Shown here: positions 1 through 6,379 of the stretch, piece by piece
Layout of the letters: every line of letters begins with the position of its first letter
Position numbering within the stretch: position 1 is the stretch's first letter
DNA from: Acidobacteriota bacterium
GTDB lineage: Bacteria; Acidobacteriota; Thermoanaerobaculia; Multivoradales; JAHEKO01
Reading direction: 5' to 3'
DNA: 6,379 nt
NCBI GenBank assembly: GCA_006227875.1
Contig: SBFI01000110.1
Span: 1-6,379, forward strand
Notes under the pieces: model-generated
Told to the model about the DNA's origin: nothing
Seen by the model: only the letters and a program-made list of their open reading frames with translations
The model's database searches: none
Position numbers and translations under genes: made by a program

Positions 1-572
1 CCAAAACGACCCAGGCGGGTCGTCGCCTTCAGATGCCCCGAGGAGTCGAACCAGGGCTTGAGCGCCAGCTTGAGGGCGCCGCTGTCGAGAAAGGCTACGA
101 TCCTCTCCGGCGCCTCGAGAAAGTCGAGCGCCTGACGGGTCGGTGGAGTGTCCAGAACGATGCGGTCGTAACGCCCGGCATCGAAGACCTCGAACAGTCG
201 CTCCACCGCCATGTACTCGAGGATCCCCGCCAGGCTGCCGGCGAGCTGTCGGTAATACCGGTTCTCCAGAATGCGCTTCTGATCTTCGGGGTCTTCGGCA
301 TACCGCTCCACCAGGCGGTCGAAGGTGCGGCGGGCATCGAGCAGGCTGGCCGCCAGACGGCCCGGTGTCTCCACCGCCACCTCCACCTCCTCGTCGCGGG
401 CCGCCTCGCCCACACCCAGGGAGTCCTTCAAGCGCAACGACGGATCGAAGGTCATGACCAGGGTGTCCTGCCCCTCCCCCGCCGACAACAGCCCGAGAGC
501 TGCGGCCAGTGAGGTCTTGCCGACGCCGCCCGAGCCGACGACGACGACCAGGGGTGGCAAGTGCGCGATCAC
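1..572 (-). CDS. ArsA/Get3-like P-loop ATPase, second subunit (partial, cut by window edge)
   Basis: Reading the minus strand from a GTG at 572 gives 190 open codons before the window ends, so the C-terminal part is missing. I see a deviant Walker A motif GSGGVGKTS at residues 13-21, an acidic DPSLRL element at 43-48 and DTPPTRQALDFLEAP at 141-155, the switch II region of the ArsA/Get3 family. The usual intersubunit signature lysine of KGGVGKT is replaced by Ser14, while the P-loop Lys19 is kept. Family knowledge: these soluble ATPases act as dimers, and in actinobacteria a similar pair is encoded side by side. The GTG overlaps the TGA of the upstream ATPase gene (GTGA), which implies translational coupling and equal amounts. 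I infer that this is the second half of a heterodimer. Arsenite transport is not supported: there is no arsB, arsR or arsD nearby and no metal-binding cysteines in the visible part. Confidence 0.85.
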   Translation of the reverse strand, partial: MIAHLPPLVVVVGSGGVGKTSLAAALGLLSAGEGQDTLVMTFDPSLRLKDSLGVGEAARDEEVEVAVETPGRLAASLLDARRTFDRLVERYAEDPEDQKRILENRYYRQLAGSLAGILEYMAVERLFEVFDAGRYDRIVLDTPPTRQALDFLEAPERIVAFLDSGALKLALKPWFDSSGHLKATTRLGRF

Positions 573-1453
573 GACCCGTCCATCCTCTCCGCCAGGGCCT
601 CCGTCAGCGCCGGTCCCTGCTCCACCGCCAGCAGGGGCAGCTCCAGGCGAGACCCGGTCCAACCTTCATCCAACCGCGCCAGCTCCCGCTCGTTGAGATC
701 CTTTCGTTGCCGCCAGAGAGCGGTAAGGGGATCGGCGCTCTCATCTACCTCGCCCGCGGTAAACGGCGGGTAGAGGGCGTTGATCACCAACAGGTCGGGC
801 TCTCTGTCCAGCCGCTCGTCCATGACCTGGCGGAGCTCGAGGGCTTCGCTCACCGGCATCTCCTCGGCCAGGGTGACGACAACGACCCCCGACCGCTCCG
901 GGCTCGAGATAAAGGTCGCCACGTCCGCGGTCATGTGCGCAATGGGCCCCTGGCGGATGACCTCCGAGACCAACAGGGGAGCCGCCAGCAGTGACACGCC
1001 ATGCCCGGTGGCCGGTGCGTCCAGGATCACCGTGTCGAACTTGTCCGCTCCCGGTACCTTGCCCTCCACCAGCAGCAGGCTATGGCCCAGGATGGCCATC
1101 TCTTTGAGCCCGGGCGCGCCCTCGGTGAAGTGCTGGTAGATCGGGCTCTCCAGCACCCGCTGGAAGATGGCCTGGAAGCGGAGACGCTCGCGTACCACCT
1201 GATCGAGGACCTGGCGCGGCTGGAGGTTTTGCAGATACAGGCTTGGAGCGACCCGGAGAATCTCGCCGTCCGAAGGGGGCGCGGCCAGCATCTGATGGAC
1301 GCTCTCTCGCGGATCGATCTCGAGCACCAGCACCCGGCGCCCAGCGCGGGCCATGACCACACCCAGGGCGGCCGCCACCGAGCTCTTGCCCACCCCCCCC
1401 TTCCCGGTCACAACGACGAGCTCCCTCGACTCGAGCTGTTTGAGGATAGGCAT
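569..1453 (-). CDS. ArsA/Get3-like P-loop ATPase, first subunit
   Basis: A complete 294-residue protein. GKGGVGKSS at residues 17-25 is a full deviant Walker A with both the signature Lys18 and P-loop Lys23. EIDPRES at 45-51 and DAPATGHG at 145-152 match the switch I and switch II regions of the ArsA/Get3 family, and LVINALYPP further on resembles the base-recognition segment. The length is that of the short single-domain members. It has no cysteine, so it lacks the zinc-clasp CxxC of Get3 and the metal site of ArsA. ATG at 1453 is the first possible start, because an in-frame TAG lies seven codons upstream. I see no Shine-Dalgarno sequence before it. It is the first gene of a minus-strand operon and overlaps the next ATPase gene by four bases. 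The client is unknown: membrane-protein targeting, polysaccharide or envelope roles have been discussed for such bacterial pairs, but nothing here chooses between them. Confidence 0.9.
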   Translation of the reverse strand: MPILKQLESRELVVVTGKGGVGKSSVAAALGVVMARAGRRVLVLEIDPRESVHQMLAAPPSDGEILRVAPSLYLQNLQPRQVLDQVVRERLRFQAIFQRVLESPIYQHFTEGAPGLKEMAILGHSLLLVEGKVPGADKFDTVILDAPATGHGVSLLAAPLLVSEVIRQGPIAHMTADVATFISSPERSGVVVVTLAEEMPVSEALELRQVMDERLDREPDLLVINALYPPFTAGEVDESADPLTALWRQRKDLNERELARLDEGWTGSRLELPLLAVEQGPALTEALAERMDGS

Positions 1454-1470
1454 AGCAGGCAGGCCGACCC

Positions 1471-1476
1471 ACTATA
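1471..1476 (-). promoter_or_regulatory. possible -10 element for the ATPase operon
   Basis: On the minus strand TATAGT lies 17 bases before the ATG at 1453, a five-of-six match to TATAAT. No convincing -35 hexamer is found 16-18 bases further upstream (ACGCCA at best). If it is used, the transcript would begin only about ten bases before the start codon, which would fit the lack of a ribosome binding site. Weak evidence; a promoter further upstream, near 1519-1526 on the minus strand, is an alternative. Confidence 0.3.
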
Positions 1477-1498
1477 CAAAAAGCGGACATGCTTGGCG

Positions 1499-1526
1499 TT
1501 GAGCCGTCGATCGAAATCGGTATAAT
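1499..1526 (+). promoter_or_regulatory. sigma70-type promoter of the ferredoxin gene
   Basis: TTGAGC at 1499-1504 and a perfect TATAAT at 1521-1526 are separated by 16 bases. The expected transcript start is near 1533, inside the palindrome CCGGCCGG (1531-1538), leaving a leader of about 47 bases before the ATG at 1580. The palindrome at the start site could be an operator, but it is also ordinary for GC-rich DNA. Confidence 0.75.
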
Positions 1527-1564
1527 GTGGCCGGCCGGATCGATTGGCGTTCCAGCCGATTCAC

Positions 1565-1570
1565 AGGAGG
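1565..1570 (+). promoter_or_regulatory. ribosome binding site of the ferredoxin gene
   Basis: A full AGGAGG ends nine bases before ATG 1580. It decides the start: an in-frame TTG at 1544 lies upstream of this site and would add 12 residues that do not belong to the ferredoxin fold. Confidence 0.85.
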
Positions 1571-1579
1571 AGCGGAGAG

Positions 1580-1831
1580 ATGACCCACATCATCGCGGAA
1601 CCTTGCGTCGGCGTGAAGGACAAGGCCTGCGTAGATGTCTGCCCGGTAGACTGCATCTATGACAAGGACGAGTGGGAGGCGCTCTTTATCCACCCGGAAG
1701 AGTGCATCGATTGCGGTCTGTGCATCGATGCCTGTCCGGTTCAGGCGATCTTCCCGTTGGAAGAGGTGCCTGACAAATGGACCGAGTGGATCGCCAAGAA
1801 CTACGAGGCCTTCGATATGGAAGCGCCTTGA
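1580..1831 (+). CDS. fdxA: seven-iron ferredoxin (3Fe-4S plus 4Fe-4S)
   Basis: An 83-residue acidic ferredoxin that carries electrons in the cytoplasm. The cysteines are C9, C17, C21, C25, C42, C45, C48 and C52, with CPVDCIY (21-27), CIDCGLC (42-48) and CPVQAIF (52-58). Compared with the Azotobacter FdI type, C9, C17 and C52 would bind the 3Fe-4S cluster, and C21, C42, C45 and C48 the 4Fe-4S cluster. C25 corresponds to the conserved extra cysteine. The position that would complete a second 4Fe-4S site is Val12, which supports a 3Fe cluster. This assignment rests on family knowledge. The N-terminus, beginning MTHIIAEPC, is typical and confirms the ATG at 1580. The gene has its own promoter and terminator, so it is a single-gene unit. 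It is divergent from the ATPase operon, and no obvious redox partner is in the window. Confidence 0.93.
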   Translation: MTHIIAEPCVGVKDKACVDVCPVDCIYDKDEWEALFIHPEECIDCGLCIDACPVQAIFPLEEVPDKWTEWIAKNYEAFDMEAP

Positions 1832-1853
1832 GCGCGGCCACAAAGCGCTTGCC

Positions 1854-1887
1854 AAGGGGACGTGTTGACGCACGTCCCCTTTTTCTT
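1854..1887 (+). terminator. intrinsic terminator after the ferredoxin gene
   Basis: A perfect 11-base stem, AAGGGGACGTG (1854-1864) with CACGTCCCCTT (1871-1881), closes a six-base loop (TTGACG) and runs into a T-rich tract ending at 1887. It lies 22 bases after the ferredoxin stop and insulates that gene from the chaperone operon. Confidence 0.92.
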
Positions 1888-1938
1888 GGCCCGACAAGCG
1901 GGCATCTCCCTCCGGGATCCCGGTCCAGACAGCTCTAT

Positions 1939-2026
1939 TTGACAAAAATCTACTAAAATCGGCCTTGAATCGGGAATGAAACCGGCTTGGGATCGGTTTC
2001 AGAATATGAGGGCTGGCGACTAAGAT
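1939..2026 (+). promoter_or_regulatory. candidate promoters of the J-protein/clpB operon
   Basis: There are two imperfect candidates. The first is a perfect TTGACA at 1939-1944, but the best -10-like hexamer (TTGAAT, 1965-1970) is 20 bases away, too far for ordinary sigma70 use without an activator. The second is TTCAGA (1998-2003) and TAAGAT (2021-2026) with an ideal 17-base spacer, each matching four of six consensus positions. Its -35 overlaps the right arm of the inverted repeat at 1977-2001. No heat-shock sigma32 pair (CTTGAAA with CCCCATnT) was found at proper spacing, although chaperone operons often use one. Confidence 0.4.
1977..2001. promoter_or_regulatory. 8-9-8 inverted repeat, candidate operator
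   Basis: TGAAACCG (1977-1984) and CGGTTTCA (1994-2001) are perfect inverted copies separated by nine bases. The geometry resembles the 9-9-9 CIRCE heat-shock operator bound by HrcA, but the sequence is unrelated to CIRCE (TTAGCACTC). No T-tract follows, so it is not an intrinsic terminator. It lies in the promoter region of a chaperone operon, so a repressor site is plausible. This is inference from position and symmetry only. Confidence 0.5.
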
Positions 2027-2083
2027 TTTTCAGGACATCCCGAGCAAGAGGCCACGCCCATAACATCACGGCCAATGAGACCC

Positions 2084-2101
2084 GCCCGGCAAGTGCCGGG
2101 C
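2084..2101 (+). other. leader hairpin 1
   Basis: GCCCGGC pairs perfectly with GCCGGGC across an AAGT tetraloop. It should form in the leader RNA of the J-protein gene. There is no T-tract, so it is not a terminator. It may stabilise the RNA or mean nothing. Confidence 0.45.
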
Positions 2102-2144
2102 TGAGGGCTGGCGGCCGGGAGCAGGGCGAGGTGGAGTTGTGTGC

Positions 2145-2158
2145 GGCCCGGTAGGGCC
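2145..2158 (+). other. leader hairpin 2
   Basis: GGCCC pairs with GGGCC across a GGTA loop and ends 14 bases before the ribosome binding site of the J-protein gene. It is short but GC-only. It does not cover the ribosome binding site. Confidence 0.35.
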
Positions 2159-2172
2159 AAAAGCGCCCCAGT

Positions 2173-2178
2173 GAGGAG
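2173..2178 (+). promoter_or_regulatory. ribosome binding site that fixes the TTG start of the J-protein
   Basis: GAGGAG ends seven bases before TTG 2186. The codon directly before the TTG is an in-frame TAG (2183-2185), so no longer protein is possible. The residues after the TTG (DYKDYY) are the usual beginning of CbpA-type J-proteins. Confidence 0.85.
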
Positions 2179-2185
2179 ACCCTAG

Positions 2186-3181
2186 TTGGATTACAAGGAC
2201 TATTACGCCACCTTGGAGGTCGCCAAGGACGCCTCCAAATCGGAGATCCAGAAGGCCTATCAGAAGGCCTATCGAAAGCTGGCCAGAAAATTCCATCCGG
2301 ACGTCAACAAGAGCCCGGAGGCCGAGGCCAAGTTCAAGGAGATCAACGAGGCCCACGAGGTCCTCAAGGATCCCGAGAAGCGGGCCAAGTACGACCGCTT
2401 TGGCTCGGCCTGGAAACAGACCCAGACCACCGGTGCGCCACCCCCTCCGGGTTACGAGGACATCTTCTCCGCCTTTACCTCTGGCGGTTCGGGACCCCAG
2501 GTCGAGTTCGACCTCGGGGGAGAGGGATTCAGCTCGTTCTTCGACGCTCTCTTCGGGTCGGGCCGACGGCCGGGTGGAGCACCAGGCGGAGCGGGCGGCT
2601 GGACGTCCTGGCAGGGTGAATCCCCGGACTTCGCCAGCGCCGGCGCCAACAGCGAAGCCACCATCACCCTGACCCTGGAGGAGGCCGGGCGAGGGGGCAA
2701 GCGAGAATTCACGCTCACCGATCCGACCACCGGCAAGAGTCGCACCCTGAGGGTCACCATCCCGAAAGGGATCCGACCGGGACAGCGCATCCGCCTGGCC
2801 GGTCAAGGGGGCGCCGGGGCGGGTGGCGGCCCACGGGGCGATCTCTTTCTTTCGGTCGAGCTGCTCCCCGACCCGAGGTTTCGGCTAGAAGGCCGGGATC
2901 TGCACACCATTCTGCCGGTGAGTCCATGGGAAGCGGCCCTCGGCTCCGAGGCCAAGGTCAAGACTCTCGACAAGGAAGTACGGATCAAGGTCCCACCGGG
3001 GTCCTCCTCGGGGCGCCGCATCCGTCTGCGTGGCAAGGGCTTTCCATCGACGAGCGAGAAACCCGGTGATCTCTACGCCGAGATTCGCATCGTCGTTCCC
3101 GAAAAACTCTCCAAGCGAGAGCGCGAGCTCTTCGACCAGCTTGCAGAGGAATCCAAGTTCACGGCTCGCGATCGAGACTAA
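2186..3181 (+). CDS. cbpA: CbpA-like class B J-domain co-chaperone (DnaJ family)
   Basis: A 331-residue cytoplasmic co-chaperone that should deliver unfolded clients to DnaK and stimulate its ATPase. The J-domain spans residues 1 to about 75, with HPD at 37-39 and the KLARKFHPD end of helix II. A Gly/Phe- and Pro-rich linker (about 83-155) includes PPPPGYEDIF and FFDALFGSG. Two C-terminal client-binding domains follow (about 157-235 and 238-331), with GDLFL, VSPWEAALG and GDLYAEI as hallmarks. There is no CxxCxGxG zinc region and no cysteine at all, so it is class B (CbpA/DnaJB type), not DnaJ itself. Helix II carries four extra residues (AYQK) from a perfect 12-base duplication, described separately. 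It starts with TTG (see its ribosome binding site). clpB follows after 23 bases, clearly in the same operon, which fits the DnaK-J-ClpB disaggregation pathway. Confidence 0.93.
   Translation: MDYKDYYATLEVAKDASKSEIQKAYQKAYRKLARKFHPDVNKSPEAEAKFKEINEAHEVLKDPEKRAKYDRFGSAWKQTQTTGAPPPPGYEDIFSAFTSGGSGPQVEFDLGGEGFSSFFDALFGSGRRPGGAPGGAGGWTSWQGESPDFASAGANSEATITLTLEEAGRGGKREFTLTDPTTGKSRTLRVTIPKGIRPGQRIRLAGQGGAGAGGGPRGDLFLSVELLPDPRFRLEGRDLHTILPVSPWEAALGSEAKVKTLDKEVRIKVPPGSSSGRRIRLRGKGFPSTSEKPGDLYAEIRIVVPEKLSKRERELFDQLAEESKFTARDRD
2249..2272 (+). repeat. 12-base in-frame tandem duplication in the J-domain
   Basis: CAGAAGGCCTAT occurs twice with no gap and no mismatch (2249-2260 and 2261-2272), giving QKAYQKAY. 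Counting from KDYY to the HPD motif, this protein has exactly four residues more than E. coli CbpA as I recall it, so one unit is surplus. The lack of any synonymous difference between the copies suggests a recent event. Confidence 0.9.
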
Positions 3182-3204
3182 AGAAACGATTGAGAGATAG
3201 CGAA

Positions 3205-5778
<2,574 letters not shown>

Positions 5779-5821
5779 CCTCGATCGCCACCCCGGAGCC
5801 GATACCGGTGGGCCAGGAGGC

Positions 5822-6055
5822 CTAATCGGTATAGAGCGCGATGATCCGCTCGATCGCCCGGCTACAGACCGAGCAGAACCCCACTTCGTCCCGGGTGAAC
5901 ATGATGCAGTCGACCGTGTGACCCAGATCATCGTCGCCGAGGTCGACGGGGTGGGGATCTAACGCCTGCTCGACCCCGATCGGGTCGAGCTCACTGGGCT
6001 CGCCCACAAGGCCTGATCCCCCTGCAGGCTGGCTTCTCTGTGATCTGAACTTCAT
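5822..6055 (-). CDS. small cysteine-containing protein of unknown function
   Basis: A 77-residue protein that I do not recognise. The N-terminal part (1 to about 25) is polar and low in complexity. The remainder is acidic and then more hydrophobic, with His46, Cys50 and FCSVC (Cys61 and Cys64), followed by a short amphipathic helix-like end (SRAIERIIALY). One HxxxC and one CxxC could bind a metal or form a redox pair; this is only inference. There is no signal peptide or membrane segment. The start is ATG 6055, preceded by AGAGG seven bases upstream (plus-strand 6063-6067). From codon 23 on, the third positions are strongly GC, as expected of a real gene here. The first 20 codons are not (AGA, TCA, AGA, GGA). 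It faces clpB tail to tail, and its TAG overlaps the old clpB TAA at 5823-5825. The alternative start GTG (codon 17) is possible. Confidence 0.6.
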   Translation of the reverse strand: MKFRSQRSQPAGGSGLVGEPSELDPIGVEQALDPHPVDLGDDDLGHTVDCIMFTRDEVGFCSVCSRAIERIIALYTD

Positions 6056-6092
6056 CGCTCGGCCTCTGCCGCAAGCTCAGGGCCGTCGTTTC

Positions 6093-6118
6093 CGTCTCCC
6101 CTTCTTAGAGTGGAGACG
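6093..6118. repeat. 7-base inverted repeat upstream of the small gene
   Basis: CGTCTCC (6093-6099) and GGAGACG (6112-6118) are perfect inverted copies around a 12-base centre. It lies about 40 bases upstream of the start of the small minus-strand gene, at the left boundary of the transposase remnant. It could be an operator or part of an old element end. No -10/-35 pair was convincing here. Confidence 0.35.
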
Positions 6119-6379
6119 AGTCGCGTCCCGGCCCACGGGGCTGTGCGGGTCGAAGACCTCCAAGGAGCTGCCCGGCTGGGCCGCTACATGATCCGCTGCC
6201 CACTCGCCCTCAACAGACTCTCCTGGAGCGAAGACACCGCAGAGGTTGCCTACACCGCTCGGCCCACACGTCGAGCCGGGCCGCGGCCCACCACCGCCTG
6301 CTGGGAGGTGCTGGAGTGGCTGGCACCCGCACCCCCAAACCAGCGACTCTCTGCGGGAGTAGCATCGCCCGCGTCGTCG
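6101..6379 (+). pseudogene. decayed IS91/Y2-type transposase fragment
   Basis: The frame starting at 6101 reads LLRVETSRVPAHGAVRV, then GAARLGRYMIRCPLALNRLSW and TAEVAYTARP, then WEVLEWLA. The order and spacing match, from memory, the conserved central region of transposases of the IS91/IS801 type (Y2_Tnp), roughly LLSWRHSGFSVHN, RYMxRxPxSLxRLxW, VxYRxK and DxLEFLA, then HIP and RYYGxYSN. After WLA the reading frame breaks: PPNQRL is in the first frame, but GSSIARVV, resembling the next conserved block, is in another frame (about 6352-6378). No start codon, N-terminal zinc-binding part or element ends are visible. The fragment continues past the window edge. It is therefore a non-functional internal piece, not an intact element, and the family assignment is moderate. 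Confidence 0.6.

Larger units (their letters stand above)
1888..2185 (+). other. gene-free leader/regulatory region before the chaperone operon
   Basis: About 300 bases between the ferredoxin terminator and the J-protein gene, with no supportable coding sequence on either strand. From left to right it contains a small hairpin (GCCCG 1889-1893 with CGGGC 1899-1903), the 12-base palindrome CCGGGATCCCGG (1912-1923), an AT-richer patch with TTGACA (1939-1944), the 8-9-8 inverted repeat (1977-2001), a TAAGAT box (2021-2026), and two GC hairpins at 2084-2101 and 2145-2158. No recognisable tRNA, SRP, tmRNA, 6S or RNase P core motif was seen. A small RNA cannot be excluded. Confidence 0.6.

Noticed and set aside
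33..512. Open frame of 159 codons on the plus strand (and others to about 1525)
   Set aside because: It lies opposite the ATPase genes, whose minus-strand products carry clear P-loop and switch motifs. The plus-strand products show no family features.
569..1453. Arsenical resistance operon (arsA)
   Set aside because: There is no arsB, arsC, arsD or arsR nearby, no metal-binding cysteines, and the proteins are the short single-domain type.
1544..1579. Upstream TTG start for the ferredoxin
   Set aside because: It lies before the AGGAGG at 1565-1570 and would add residues absent from ferredoxins. ATG 1580 has ideal spacing.
1939..2026. Sigma32 heat-shock promoter or true CIRCE element before the J-protein gene
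   Set aside because: CTTGAAT at 1964-1970 resembles a sigma32 -35, but no CCCCAT-like -10 follows at 13-15 bases. The inverted repeat does not match the CIRCE sequence.
2186..2203. DYKD at the J-protein N-terminus, resembling an epitope tag
   Set aside because: It continues YYATLEV, the natural beginning of CbpA-type J-domains, and is not an engineered tag.
2066..2806. Open frame of 246 codons on the minus strand across the J-protein gene
   Set aside because: It is antisense to an unmistakable J-protein. The product is low-complexity Gly/Leu/Arg-rich, as expected of a shadow.
3190..3204. Upstream TTG start for clpB
   Set aside because: It adds only RDSE-type residues before the normal MSIDK start and has no better ribosome binding site than ATG 3205.

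Overview
The window is GC-rich bacterial chromosomal DNA with tightly packed genes, GTG and TTG start codons, purine-rich ribosome binding sites and a good sigma70-type promoter. The mix is a tandem pair of ArsA/Get3-like ATPases, a seven-iron ferredoxin, and a class B J-protein followed by ClpB. This fits a high-GC Gram-negative bacterium of the Acidobacteriota, Myxococcota or proteobacterial kind, but the lineage cannot be fixed from the sequence alone. Nothing looks plasmid- or phage-like. The only mobile DNA is a decayed transposase remnant at the right edge.

Layout: (1) bases 1-1453, minus strand: a two-gene operon of ArsA/Get3-like P-loop ATPases with a 4-base stop/start overlap. The second gene runs off the left edge. 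(2) bases 1454-1579: a divergent promoter region. (3) bases 1580-1831, plus strand: a small 3Fe-4S/4Fe-4S ferredoxin, closed by a strong intrinsic terminator. (4) bases 1888-2185: about 300 bases without a gene, holding candidate promoters, an 8-9-8 inverted repeat and two leader hairpins. (5) bases 2186-5778, plus strand: a chaperone operon with a CbpA-like J-protein (TTG start) and the disaggregase ClpB, separated by 23 bases. (6) bases 5822-6055, minus strand: a small cysteine-containing protein of unknown function, pointing at clpB. (7) bases 6101-6379, plus strand: a degraded fragment of an IS91/Y2-type transposase.

The J-protein and ClpB should work together with DnaK, encoded elsewhere, in recovering aggregated proteins. 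The two ATPases probably form a heterodimer whose client is unknown. The ferredoxin is an electron carrier with no visible redox partner here.

I see no clearly new multi-gene system. The most notable observations are two small lesions in the chaperone operon. One is a perfect 12-base in-frame tandem duplication in helix II of the J-domain. The other is a net frameshift near the end of clpB, best explained by loss of roughly 16-19 bases, which replaces the conserved C-terminal strand segment. The original reading frame of that tail is still intact beyond the lesion. The operon also has a CIRCE-like inverted repeat whose sequence does not match CIRCE.
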